DNA from: Atopobiaceae bacterium UBA1367
GTDB lineage: Bacteria > Actinomycetota > Coriobacteriia > Coriobacteriales > Atopobiaceae
Length of the DNA stretch: 64,000 nucleotides
Direction: 5' to 3'
Assembly: GCA_002305995.1 (NCBI GenBank)
Contig: DBRN01000012.1
Coordinates: 1-64,000 of the forward strand
This document shows, one piece after another, positions 8,597-17,803 of this stretch. The stretch's first letter is position 1, and each line of letters starts with the position of its first letter. The translations under genes and the position numbers were made by a program. The notes under the pieces were generated by a model. It did no database searches and was not told where the DNA came from. It worked only from the letters and a program-made list of their open reading frames with translations.

Positions 8597-9937
8597 ATGG
8601 GCGGCAACCACGAGATCGACTTCGTCCTGCGGACGGTGGAGAAGCGCGACATCCGATTCATCAGGCTGTGGTTCACCGACGTGCTTGGAAACCTCAAGTC
8701 CTTCTCCATCTCCTCGGAGGAGCTCGAGGAGGCCTTCACCGAGGGCATCGGCTTTGACGGCTCCTCCATCGAGGGCTTCACGCCCATGGAGGAGTCCGAC
8801 ATGCTGGCATTCCCCGACCCCAGCACGTTCGCCATCCTCCCGTGGCGTCCCAAGGAGAAGGGCGTGGGGCGCATGTTCTGCGACGTGCGCACCCCCTCGC
8901 GCGACCCGTTCGACGGCGACCCCCGTTCCTGCCTGCGCTCGCTCTTCCGCAAGGTTGAGGAGAAGGGCTACGTCTTCAACGTCGGTCCCAAGATCGAGTA
9001 CTTCTTCTTTGGCGACAACGTCGACCCCGTGCCCCTGGACTTTGCCGGCTACTTCGACCTGACCTCGTCGGACGTCTCGACCGACCTGCGTCGCGAGACC
9101 ACGATCATGCTCGAGCGCATGTCCATCCCCGTGGAGTACTCGTTCCACTCCAACGCGCCGTCGCAGAACTCGGTGGAGCTGCGCTACACCGAGGCGGTGG
9201 GCTGCGCGGACAACATCATGACCGCGCGCCTGGTCATCAGGCAGGAGGCCTTTGCCAACAACATGTTCGCCTCCTTCATGCCCAAGCCCCTGACCGAGTA
9301 CTCGGGTTCGGGCATGTTCCTCTACCAGTCGCTGTTCGATCACGAGGGCACCAACCTCTTCTGGGCGCCCAAGGAGTACCACCCCGCGCACATGTCTGAC
9401 ATCGGGCAGCAGTACGTGGCCGGCCTGCTCAAGTACGCGCCCGAGTTCGCGCTGGTGACCAACCCCACCGTCAACTCGTACAAGCGCCTCGTCAACAACG
9501 GTGAGGTCCCGGTGTATGCCACGTGGGGCCGCAGGAACCGCTCGGCGCTGGTGCGCATCCCCACGCACAAGCCGGGCAAGCACAACTCCACGCGCGTCGA
9601 GCTGCGCAACCCCGATCCAACGGCGAACCCGTACCTGGCGCTGGCGGTGACGCTGGCCGCCGGCGTCCGCGGCATCGAGGAGGGCCTCGTCCTTCCCGAG
9701 GAGATGAGCGGCAACTACCTCGACCTCAGCGAGGCGCAGGCCGCCGTCCGCGGCATCGCCCGCCTGCCCCACACGCTCGGCGAGGCGATCGAGCGCTTCG
9801 AGGGCAGCGCCCTCATGCGCGAGACGCTCGGCGAGCACATATTCGAGTACCTTGCCGCCGCGAAGCACCGCGAGTGGGACGAGTACTGCACGACCGTCAC
9901 CGACTGGGAGCGCAAGCGCTACTATAGCGGTCTCTGA
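8597..9937 (+). CDS. glnA: Glutamine synthetase, type I
   Basis: A 446-residue GSI that makes glutamine from glutamate, ammonia and ATP. Landmarks are the beta-grasp N-terminus, GFDGSSIEGF, the metal-ligand and ATP region KIEYFFFGDN, SFHSNAPSQNSVELR, the glutamate-binding region around NPTVNSYKRLV, and RNPDPTANPYLALAV. Length fits the short GSI-alpha subdivision without the 25-residue insertion; I see no adenylylation tyrosine motif, so control by feedback or a repressor is more likely. AGGGAGG lies 8 bp before the chosen ATG. An unrelated type III enzyme is encoded at 43633-45723. Confidence 0.96.
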   Translation: MGGNHEIDFVLRTVEKRDIRFIRLWFTDVLGNLKSFSISSEELEEAFTEGIGFDGSSIEGFTPMEESDMLAFPDPSTFAILPWRPKEKGVGRMFCDVRTPSRDPFDGDPRSCLRSLFRKVEEKGYVFNVGPKIEYFFFGDNVDPVPLDFAGYFDLTSSDVSTDLRRETTIMLERMSIPVEYSFHSNAPSQNSVELRYTEAVGCADNIMTARLVIRQEAFANNMFASFMPKPLTEYSGSGMFLYQSLFDHEGTNLFWAPKEYHPAHMSDIGQQYVAGLLKYAPEFALVTNPTVNSYKRLVNNGEVPVYATWGRRNRSALVRIPTHKPGKHNSTRVELRNPDPTANPYLALAVTLAAGVRGIEEGLVLPEEMSGNYLDLSEAQAAVRGIARLPHTLGEAIERFEGSALMRETLGEHIFEYLAAAKHREWDEYCTTVTDWERKRYYSGL

Positions 9938-10301
9938 TCGGGGTGGGCCAGCGCGTCGTGGGGGCGCGGGCGTCCGTCTGGCTGCCTCCTGACGCCACTG
10001 GGCACCCCCGTGCCGAGGGCGCAGGCTCCGTCGGCGCCACATGCGAAAGTATGCGCAAAGCGGGCCGATCGCTCGTCACCTTATGCATAAAGGCTCGATA
10101 GAGCGTCATCGATATGCGCGGTTTGTGTCAGATTGATAAACACATGCCCCCATTGTTCGCATGCCGTGCCAAAAGCGCCATGATGGTGAGGCTCCCTGTG
10201 TGGGAGCCTCACCAGAGACGGCGCCGCCGGGGAGGGGGCGCCGCCCCCGTCGCCTCGGTAACGAGGCGACCGTCGGCACACCTCAAGGAAGGGAGCATCC
10301 C
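9938..10301 (+). promoter_or_regulatory. Structured leader upstream of the amino-acid ABC importer
   Basis: No gene is seen. The stretch contains a TTATGCATAA palindrome (10081-10090), an AT-rich promoter-like zone (10110-10145), and three hairpins in a row: a perfect 12-bp stem, GGTGAGGCTCCC/GGGAGCCTCACC (10185-10213); a GGGGG/CCCCC dyad (about 10233-10247); and GTCGCCTCG-GTAA-CGAGGCGAC (10249-10270), a 9-bp stem closed by a GNRA tetraloop. The ribosome binding site AAGGAAGGGAG follows. Such ordered stems suggest RNA-level control. Confidence 0.5.
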
Positions 10302-11123
10302 ATGAGTGGGCATGCGATCACCCGGCGCGACCTCATCGGTGCCGTCGCGACCTCCGTCTCCGGCCTCATGCTGGCCGCCTGCGGCAGCTCGCCTGACACT
10401 GCCCCCGGCGACACCGACGGCGCACCCTATGCGCTCGTGAGCGAGGGCACGCTCACCTGCGTCTCCGACATGGCCTTCCCCCCGATGGACTACATGGACG
10501 GCGACACCTGCACCGGCTACGAGGTCGAGCTCATGGAGGCGATCGCCGCCAAGATGGGCCTCGAGTGCGTCTGGCTGCCTCCCACCAAGTTCGACACCAT
10601 CATCCCGCTGATCAAGCAGGGTGGCAAGGCCGATGTGGGTGCCTCGAGCTTCACCATCACCGACGAGCGCAAGGAGGAGGTCGACTTCACCAACGCCTAC
10701 CTCGACTCGAACCAGGGTGTCGCCACCCTCAAGTCGGCATCCGTCAAGGACGAGGGCGATCTGGACGCGGAGGGCAAGAGGATCGCCGTGCAGTCGGGCA
10801 CCACAGGAGAGATGTGGGCGCAGGAGAACCTGACCAAGGCCACCATCGTGTCGCTTGACGACCCCGTGCAGGCCATGGCCGGCATGTCCACGGGCCTCTA
10901 CGACGCCGTCGCCGCCGACCTGCCCGTCGTGAGCTACCTCTGCACGCAGTCCTACACCGACTGCGAGGTCTCCCTCGAGATCCCCACCGGCGAGCAGTAC
11001 GGCCTGGTGGTCTCCAAGGACAACCCCGCCCTGACGGAGGCCCTCAACGAGGCGTACGAGGCCGTCGTCGCGGACGGGACCGAGGCCAAGCTCCAGGAGA
11101 AGTGGTTCGGAGCGGAACTATAA
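10302..11123 (+). CDS. Polar amino-acid ABC transporter, substrate-binding lipoprotein 1
   Basis: A 273-residue solute-binding protein of family 3 (SBP_bac_3). It begins with twin arginines (TRRDLIG), a hydrophobic stretch and the lipobox LAAC, so it should be a membrane-anchored lipoprotein. Conserved features are FPPMDYMDG at the start of the mature domain, GGKADVGASSFTITDERK, the YLDSNQG strand and the hinge segment PTGEQYGLVVSKDNP. It is followed after 82 bp by a close paralogue, then by permease and ATPase genes. Substrate is probably glutamine, glutamate or another polar amino acid; the ligand cannot be fixed from sequence. Confidence 0.93.
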   Translation: MSGHAITRRDLIGAVATSVSGLMLAACGSSPDTAPGDTDGAPYALVSEGTLTCVSDMAFPPMDYMDGDTCTGYEVELMEAIAAKMGLECVWLPPTKFDTIIPLIKQGGKADVGASSFTITDERKEEVDFTNAYLDSNQGVATLKSASVKDEGDLDAEGKRIAVQSGTTGEMWAQENLTKATIVSLDDPVQAMAGMSTGLYDAVAADLPVVSYLCTQSYTDCEVSLEIPTGEQYGLVVSKDNPALTEALNEAYEAVVADGTEAKLQEKWFGAEL

Positions 11124-11205
11124 TACGCGGTAGCCAACGGCAGGGCTGCGGCCCCGCCGCGTGCACGACATGATGCCGGCAGGCATCCAACAGAAAGGGA
11201 AGACC

Positions 11206-12030
11206 ATGAGCATGCTTTCTCGTCGTCAGTTCGTCCAGGGCGGGTCACTCGTCGCGGCAGCGGGCTTGCTGGCCGGCTGCGGATCCGCATCCTCCGGCAC
11301 CGGTTCCTCCGGGCCGGCGGCCGATGGTGAATATACGCTCGTGAGCGAGGGAAAGCTCACCTGCATCTCCAACCTGTACTTCCCGCCCTTCGAGTTCATG
11401 GACGACAAGACGGGCGAGCCGCGCGGCTTTGACATCGACATGTCCAAGTCGCTCGCCGAGCACCTGGGCCTCGAGGTCAACTGGCTGCCCAGCCAGGCCT
11501 TCGACTCGCTGGTTCCCACCATCAAGGCCGGCGGCACGGCCGACGTGGCCATTGCCGGCATGACCATCACCGACGCCCGCAAGGCCGAGGTCGACATGTC
11601 CGACCCCTACATCGACTCCAACCAGTCGTTGGTGACCAAGGTCGGCTCCGAGGACACGATGGACACCCTCGACGACGCCAGCAAGAAGATCGCCGTCCAG
11701 GCGGGCACCACCGGCGCCGACTGGGCGAAGGAGAACTTCCCCAAGGCTGAGATCGTGCCGCTCGATGACATCATCTCCGCCATGAACGGCGTCGTGACCG
11801 GCTCGTACGCCGCCCTCGTCACCGACCTGCCCGTCTCCTCCTACCAGATCAAGAACTCCTTCTCCAGCCTGCAGATCATCGAGGAGATCCCCACCGGCGA
11901 GCAGTACGGCATCGCCGTTTCCAAGGACAACCCCGGCCTGACCAAGGCCATCAACGCCGCGCTCGCCGAGATGGAGGAGGACGGCTCGCTCGACGCGATC
12001 GAGACCGAGTGGTTCGGCGCCGCGCTGTAG
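11206..12030 (+). CDS. Polar amino-acid ABC transporter, substrate-binding lipoprotein 2
   Basis: A 274-residue SBP_bac_3 lipoprotein (SRRQFVQGG twin-arginine-like start, lipobox LAGC) clearly paralogous to the gene before it: shared blocks include LVSEGKLTCIS, GGTADVAIAGMTITDARKAEVD, the VQAGTTGADWAKENF segment and IPTGEQYGIAVSKDNPGLTKA. The pair arose by tandem duplication and has diverged in the pocket-facing parts, so two ligands may share one permease. I chose the ATG at 11206, with AGAAAGGGA 5 bp upstream. Confidence 0.93.
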   Translation: MSMLSRRQFVQGGSLVAAAGLLAGCGSASSGTGSSGPAADGEYTLVSEGKLTCISNLYFPPFEFMDDKTGEPRGFDIDMSKSLAEHLGLEVNWLPSQAFDSLVPTIKAGGTADVAIAGMTITDARKAEVDMSDPYIDSNQSLVTKVGSEDTMDTLDDASKKIAVQAGTTGADWAKENFPKAEIVPLDDIISAMNGVVTGSYAALVTDLPVSSYQIKNSFSSLQIIEEIPTGEQYGIAVSKDNPGLTKAINAALAEMEEDGSLDAIETEWFGAAL

Positions 12031-12131
12031 ATCCCGGCACCGACCTGTGACTCAGTGGGTACCGACGACAGCTGCGGGGTCTCTGCCCTAGGTGGGATCC
12101 CGCAGCGTCTTGCGTTTGGAGGATGGTAGCG

Positions 12132-13535
12132 ATGCGTCACGGCTGTACGTGCGGGAGAGGGAGGGCGTGGGTCCTCGCGATCCTGCTGGCATGTGTGCTG
12201 GCACTCCTGCCCTCGGTCGACGCCCTGGCGTTGACCACCAACAAGGCGACGGCCCGCCCCAACGAGGACGGCGGCTCGGGCGTCATCGGCGGCATTGCCA
12301 CGCGTCTCACCTGGGAGGGCACCGTCGAGGAGGGGGAGGAGGTCTCCGAGGTCACGCTGACGCTTCCCGAGGGCGGCAGCTTCGACGGGACGTCCACCAA
12401 GGTCACCGCACTCGAGGGCCTCTCGCGCGCCAAGGTCGAGGGGGAGGCGACGCCTGCTGGCAATCGGCTGACGGTCTCGTTCTCGCAGCCTGTGTCGGCC
12501 GGGATGCTGCTCCGCCTCGAGGTGGAGGGCATGACCTTTCCCTCCGCAGGCGGAGACGTCGTGGTGGGCGGCACCTACCTCGATCAGTCCGGGGAGCGAC
12601 CCCTTGCCGACTCAAAGCCCATCAGGACCATCGCGAACACGCCGCTGCAGATGATGGTCGCGACGCTCGACCAGAGCCCGGCCGTCGAGGCATGGAACGC
12701 CAACCCGTTCCTGGGCATGTTCTTCAAGCCGCAGCTCCTGGTGACGGCGCTGTTCTCGCTCGTTCCCGGCTGGCTGCTCTGCCTGCTCATCGTGGTCATC
12801 GCCTACCCCTTTGCCATCGTGCTGGGCCTGCTCTTCGCGTTCATGAAGATCTCCCGGTACCGGCCCGTGCGCCTCGTCGCCACCCTCTATGTCAACGTCC
12901 TGCGCGGCACCCCGCTCTTCTTGCAGATCTACATCATGTTCTTCGGCCTGCCGATGATGAACGTCAACATCAACAACAACGTGCTGGGCGTCCTGGTCAT
13001 TGCCATCAATGCCTCCGCCTACCTGGCCGAGATCTTCCGTGCCGGCATCCAGTCGATCCCCCTGGGCCAGTACGAGGCGGCGTCCAGCATCGGCATGAGC
13101 TACTTCCAGACGATGTTCTCCATCATCCTGCCGCAGACCGTCCGCCGCGTGATCCCCACCGTCACCAGCGACTTCATCACCTCGTACAAGGACACCTCGC
13201 TGCTCTCGTCGGTGGGTGTCATGGAGCTCATGATGTTCTCCAAGAACCTCACCTCCGTCTCGGGCAACATGACCCCCTATGTGGCGGCGGCCCTCTTCTA
13301 CCTGGTGGTCACCCTGCCGCTGATCAAGGCGGTCACCATCATCGAGAACCGCATGGCCAACGCCGAGCGCGGCGGTGGCCCGCAGCATCACAAGGGCAAG
13401 GCCGCGGCTGCCCAGGAAGGCGGCGAGTCGGCGGGGGAGAAGCCCTCCGAGCGCGTCATGCGCGCCGAGGCCCTCGGCACAGACCCCGCCCCTGCCCCGA
13501 GCTCGATGGCCCCCAGCCTCGCATCGGAGGTGTAG
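12132..13535 (+). CDS. Amino-acid ABC permease with extracytoplasmic N-terminal domain
   Basis: A 467-residue protein. A signal peptide (AWVLAILLACVLALL) is followed by about 160 residues of beta-rich, threonine/glycine-rich sequence, then a His/Glu/Gln-type permease. The permease shows LYVNVLRGTPLFLQIYIMFF and the EAA-like loop, GQYEAASSIGMSYFQTMF. The tail is a charged cytoplasmic extension (HHKGKAAAAQEGGE). Ordinary permeases of this family are about 220 residues. GGAGG lies 9 bp before the ATG at 12132. The extra domain faces outward and may dock the two lipoproteins encoded upstream. The stop is 3 bp before the ATPase gene. Confidence 0.88.
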   Translation: MRHGCTCGRGRAWVLAILLACVLALLPSVDALALTTNKATARPNEDGGSGVIGGIATRLTWEGTVEEGEEVSEVTLTLPEGGSFDGTSTKVTALEGLSRAKVEGEATPAGNRLTVSFSQPVSAGMLLRLEVEGMTFPSAGGDVVVGGTYLDQSGERPLADSKPIRTIANTPLQMMVATLDQSPAVEAWNANPFLGMFFKPQLLVTALFSLVPGWLLCLLIVVIAYPFAIVLGLLFAFMKISRYRPVRLVATLYVNVLRGTPLFLQIYIMFFGLPMMNVNINNNVLGVLVIAINASAYLAEIFRAGIQSIPLGQYEAASSIGMSYFQTMFSIILPQTVRRVIPTVTSDFITSYKDTSLLSSVGVMELMMFSKNLTSVSGNMTPYVAAALFYLVVTLPLIKAVTIIENRMANAERGGGPQHHKGKAAAAQEGGESAGEKPSERVMRAEALGTDPAPAPSSMAPSLASEV

Positions 13536-13538
13536 CAG

Positions 13539-14405
<867 letters not shown>

Positions 14406-14630
14406 GCTCCGGCGAGACTCACGGGCGGTGACCGACATCCCGGCAGCCGGCGACAGTCGTCTGCGCTCGGTGGTCGGTGACCCCTCCCGCGCGTCCGGGC
14501 CACCTTTGACATGAGTGTGGAGGAGATGCCACCTGCGTGCGATTCCTTCAGACAGACGGTAGCTTTATGCTACTCTCAAACGATGCGATGGGTCGCATCG
14601 GATGGATGTCTCTCTGGCAAGGAGCGATGG

Positions 14631-15305
14631 ATGCACCACAAGAACATCTTGCTCATAGCCCGCACGTCGCGCTTCTACGAACGTATGGGAGAGCTGAAGC
14701 ATGCTCTTGACGCCTCCATCCTTCCGGCGACGCCCCAGACCTTCCAGCAGGCCATATCCACTGGTCAGGACTTTGACCTGGTGATTCTTGACCTCGACGG
14801 GCTCGGGCAGGACACGCTCAACGCCGTGGACTCCTACGTGGCCGACAACGGCTTCATCCCCACGCTGTTCATCCAGGACGAGGAGCGGCTCTCGAGCCTC
14901 CACATGCCTGCCCAGGGACGCAACGACTTCGTGCTCGCCTCGGCAGGGAAGGCTGAGTTCGCCGTGCGCTGTGCGCTGCTCCTCTGGCCGGGCGAGGAGA
15001 GCGCGTCGGCAGACATCGTCAATGTGGACAACATGACCATCAACCTGGCGACCTACCAGGTCTACATCGACGACAGCCCCGTTGACCTCACACTCATGGA
15101 GTACTCGCTCCTCTCATTTTTGGCGACGCATCCCTCGCGTGCCTACTCGCGCGAGACCCTGCTCCACCGCGTGTGGGGCTTCGAGTACTGTGGTGGCACG
15201 CGCACCGTGGACGTGCACATCAGGCGTGTGCGCTCGAAGGTCGGCCCGCAGGTTGCGGCCCATATCGTGACAGTGCGCGGGGTCGGCTACCTCTTCAAGC
15301 TCTAG
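14631..15305 (+). CDS. OmpR/PhoB-type winged-helix regulator with degenerate receiver
   Basis: A 224-residue protein. The C-terminal winged helix is typical (LTLMEYSLLSFLATHPSRA, then RETLLHRVWGFE and RTVDVHIRRVRSKVG). The N-terminal 110 residues fold like a receiver and keep the central aspartate (LVILDLDGLG), but the paired acidic residues after beta-1 are replaced (ILLIARTSRF) and no lysine is evident after beta-5, so normal phosphorylation is doubtful. No kinase gene is adjacent. The start at 14631 has AAGGAG 6 bp upstream. The first mirror array begins 93 bp after its stop. Confidence 0.85.
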   Translation: MHHKNILLIARTSRFYERMGELKHALDASILPATPQTFQQAISTGQDFDLVILDLDGLGQDTLNAVDSYVADNGFIPTLFIQDEERLSSLHMPAQGRNDFVLASAGKAEFAVRCALLLWPGEESASADIVNVDNMTINLATYQVYIDDSPVDLTLMEYSLLSFLATHPSRAYSRETLLHRVWGFEYCGGTRTVDVHIRRVRSKVGPQVAAHIVTVRGVGYLFKL

Positions 15306-15397
15306 GTGTGGGCTGGCTCAAGGTCTCGGGTGCCACAGGCCCGCGTTGCGCCGTGGGTGGGGGCTCGCCCTCGTGCGGTCAAGGCCCGTGGTGGGAT

Positions 15398-15877
15398 GGA
15401 AAGAAAAATGCCGACCTGTGCGAGACTGGGGCCAGTGGCGGAAAGAAAAATGCCGACTTGTGCGAGACTGGGGCCAGTGGCGGAAAGGAAAATGCCGACT
15501 TGTGCGAGACTCGATCGGTCGGTGGAAAGGTTTTCCTCGACTTCTGACCTCTTTTGCCCGCACAACTCGTGTTTTTCCTCTCCATGGCTGGGTGATGTCT
15601 CGCACAAGTTCGGATTTTCCTTTCCGGAGGAGACTCGCGCTGCGCACAACTTCCGGATTTCCTTTCCGGCGGAGGAGCAGATCCCTCACAACTCGGGCTT
15701 TTCCTTTCCGGCATCGGGGGTAAGGGCGCACAACTTCCGGATTTCCTTTCCGGCGGAGGAGCAGATCCCGCACAACTCGGGGTTTTCCTTTCCAGGGTCA
15801 TGTGTCGTCTCGCACAACTCGGGATTCCTCTTTCCGGGTGATCGCATCCCAGCCCTGTATGACTCGGGACCTCTCCT
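15398..15877. repeat. Mirror array A: 42-bp-pitch repeats, 4 forward and 8 inverted units
   Basis: Units of 24 bp (GGAAAGGAAAAG then CCGGAGTTGTGC in consensus; here often with an ATG variant) separated by 18-bp spacers. Forward units start at 15398, 15440, 15482 and 15524. After a 12-bp centre (15548-15559), inverted units end at 15583, 15625, 15667, 15709, 15751, 15793, 15835 and, degenerate, 15877. Every interval is exactly 42 bp. Two complete 42-mers (15644-15685 and 15728-15769) are identical, as are the first two forward spacers. The units next to the centre are the most degenerate. The array lies between two rightward genes. Confidence 0.93.
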
Positions 15878-16049
15878 TCTGCCGCCGCGCCGTCCTCATG
15901 GCGCCACGTGCCCTTTCAGGAAACTGCGAGGCTTGTGTCTCGCTTGCGTGGCCTTTCCGTCTTCGGGCATATGATGGTGGGCAAGGGGTACATTCTCCTA
16001 CGTGTCTGAGCACGGACGGCCAAGTCCGTGGAAAGGAAAGGCGAGACTC
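15878..16049 (+). promoter_or_regulatory. htrA upstream region
   Basis: No gene or clear promoter is seen between array A and htrA. The htrA ribosome binding site (16030-16041, GGAAAGGAAAGG) repeats the first ten bases of the array unit but is off the 42-bp register, so it may be a decayed unit or chance. Confidence 0.35.
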
Positions 16050-17489
16050 ATGGATGAGACAAGGAACGGACGTCCTCCCTATCCCACCGCCGGCGCCGAC
16101 GTGACCCGTACGGCACAGATGCCTCCCGCAGACGGCCCTGGCCCGGCGGCGCAAGAGGCCGGCCCGAGTGGCACCCATGACGTGAGCGGAGGGGGCACCG
16201 TGGGGCCTGGCATGGGACCTGGGGATACGGGAGGGTCGCAGCCAAGGCGCGGTGGCACGGTCAGGCCACTGCTCATGGGACTTGTGGGGGGAGCGATCGG
16301 TGCCGTCGCGGTCTCCCTGGTACTTACCGTGGCAGGAGTGGGCGGCGTGACCAAAGTGGTCAGGACTTCCGAGAGCTCCGCAGGGCAGACGATCACCCTC
16401 GACGCCCTGACTGAGGATGCCACGGTATCAAAGGCTGTGGCAGCCAAGGCGCTGCCGTCAGTCGTCTCGGTGTACGTCGCCTCGGGCGAGGGTGTCGGCC
16501 TTGGCTCCGGCGTCGTGCTCGACACCGAGGGCAACATCATCACCAACTACCATGTGGTGGAGGATGCGACGTCCATTGCGGTGACCATCGCCGGCAAGAG
16601 CTACGACGCGACGGTCATCGGCACCGACTCCTCCTCCGATCTTGCCGTGGTGAGGGCCGAGCTTGACGGTGACGCCGTCACCCCCATCGAGATCGGGAAC
16701 TCCGACGATCTCGTCGTGGGCGACTGGGTCATGACGATCGGCAGCCCCTTCGGGCTCGACCAGTCGGTGTCCGCCGGCATCGTGAGCTCGCTCTCGCGCA
16801 ACCAGCTGATGCAGTCCGCCGCAGGCAGCACGCTCTACACCAACCTGATCCAGACCGACGCCTCGATCAACCCGGGCAACTCGGGCGGCGCGCTCGTTGA
16901 CGCCGAGGGCAAGCTGGTGGGTATCAGCACGCTGTTCTCGAGCGACACCGAGTCGTTTGCGGGCATCGGCTTTGCCATTCCCGGCAACTACGCCATCGAC
17001 ATCGCTGGCAAGATCATCGCGGGAGAGCCGGTGACCCATGCCTACATCGGCCTCTCGATGCAGACGGTCAACGCGCAGAACGCTCAGCAGTACCGCCTGC
17101 CGGTCAACCAGGGTGCCTATGTCGCCGAGGTGACCGAGGATGGCCCGGCGGCGAAGGCGGGCCTCAGGGAGGGCGACATCATCATCGGTCTTGCCGGCGA
17201 GGAGATCACCTCCGCCGACGGCATGATCCTGGCGGTGCGCGGTCACAAGATCGACGAGACGGTCGAGATCACCTTCGTGCGCGACGGCAAGGAGATGACG
17301 ACTGAGGTCACCTTCGGTGATGACGCCGAGCTTCAGAGGCAGCAGCAACAGCAGCGAGGACAGCAGAACGATCAGGGCATTGGCCTCGACGGCGGGCAGG
17401 ACGGCCGTGGCTATGGCAACGACATCTCCTACGAGGAGATCCTGGAGTACCTCTTCAATAACCGCGGCGGGAGCTACGTCACGGAGTAG
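16050..17489 (+). CDS. htrA: HtrA/DegP-like membrane-anchored serine protease
   Basis: A 479-residue envelope quality-control protease. It has about 70 cytoplasmic, Pro/Gly-rich residues, one membrane helix (LLMGLVGGAIGAVAVSLVL), then a trypsin-like domain. The catalytic histidine is in ITNYHVVEDA, the aspartate in SSDLAVVRAE and the serine in NPGNSGGALVD. One PDZ domain follows (YVAEVTEDGPAAKAGLREGD). The C-terminus is a glutamine/glycine-rich tail. Domain order matches Gram-positive HtrA proteins. The ATG at 16050 is preceded by a purine-rich ribosome binding site. Confidence 0.95.
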   Translation: MDETRNGRPPYPTAGADVTRTAQMPPADGPGPAAQEAGPSGTHDVSGGGTVGPGMGPGDTGGSQPRRGGTVRPLLMGLVGGAIGAVAVSLVLTVAGVGGVTKVVRTSESSAGQTITLDALTEDATVSKAVAAKALPSVVSVYVASGEGVGLGSGVVLDTEGNIITNYHVVEDATSIAVTIAGKSYDATVIGTDSSSDLAVVRAELDGDAVTPIEIGNSDDLVVGDWVMTIGSPFGLDQSVSAGIVSSLSRNQLMQSAAGSTLYTNLIQTDASINPGNSGGALVDAEGKLVGISTLFSSDTESFAGIGFAIPGNYAIDIAGKIIAGEPVTHAYIGLSMQTVNAQNAQQYRLPVNQGAYVAEVTEDGPAAKAGLREGDIIIGLAGEEITSADGMILAVRGHKIDETVEITFVRDGKEMTTEVTFGDDAELQRQQQQQRGQQNDQGIGLDGGQDGRGYGNDISYEEILEYLFNNRGGSYVTE

Positions 17490-17532
17490 GTCGGACCTGG
17501 CCTCCGCAGGCCTCCCTCAGGCTCGGCCCTCG

Positions 17533-17665
17533 GCCCCCTGTGTCGCGCGCGACGCAGGGGGCTGCCTGCAGAGACGTGTGGCAGATCCGACTCGACCAGA
17601 TGTCGAGACGTTCTCTCGTGAGCTTGCGGCAACGGAGCATGCGCGGGTGTTCCGCGCGCCTTTTT
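17533..17665 (+). terminator. Two successive hairpins ending htrA
   Basis: GCCCCCTGTGTCG (17533-17545) pairs with 17550-17562 around CGCG. About 80 bp later GCGCGG-GTGTT-CCGCGC (17641-17657) is followed by GCC and TTTTT (17661-17665), a classical intrinsic terminator. Confidence 0.75.
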
Positions 17666-17717
17666 GCGCTCACAGGGCATGAGTGGCACATGAGAACGTT
17701 GTGATGTGTGTTGAACA

Positions 17718-17751
17718 ATGTACCTGCATGGCTTTATCTATGTAGGTACAT
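17718..17751 (+). promoter_or_regulatory. Palindromic operator candidate upstream of LacI gene
   Basis: ATGTACCT (17718-17725) and its complement AGGTACAT (17744-17751) form a perfect 8-bp dyad with 18 bp between, about 50 bp before the TTG start. Half-site centres are 26 bp apart, which is wide for one LacI dimer. Autoregulation or another regulator is possible. Confidence 0.45.
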
Positions 17752-17803
17752 CCCTTGCGACGCAGGCGTGCTACCATCACTCTCAGCGAGAGAGAGGGGA
17801 GCA

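Noticed and set aside
15306..15974. A repeat protein encoded by array A (and likewise 54884-55414, 63045-63560)
   Set aside because: No start signal, open frames on both strands, and the one-base longer centre of array C breaks the frame; all are explained by a pitch divisible by three.
16030..16053. A further array unit serving as the htrA ribosome site
   Set aside because: Only the first ten bases match and it is out of the 42-bp register; a purine-rich ribosome site explains it.
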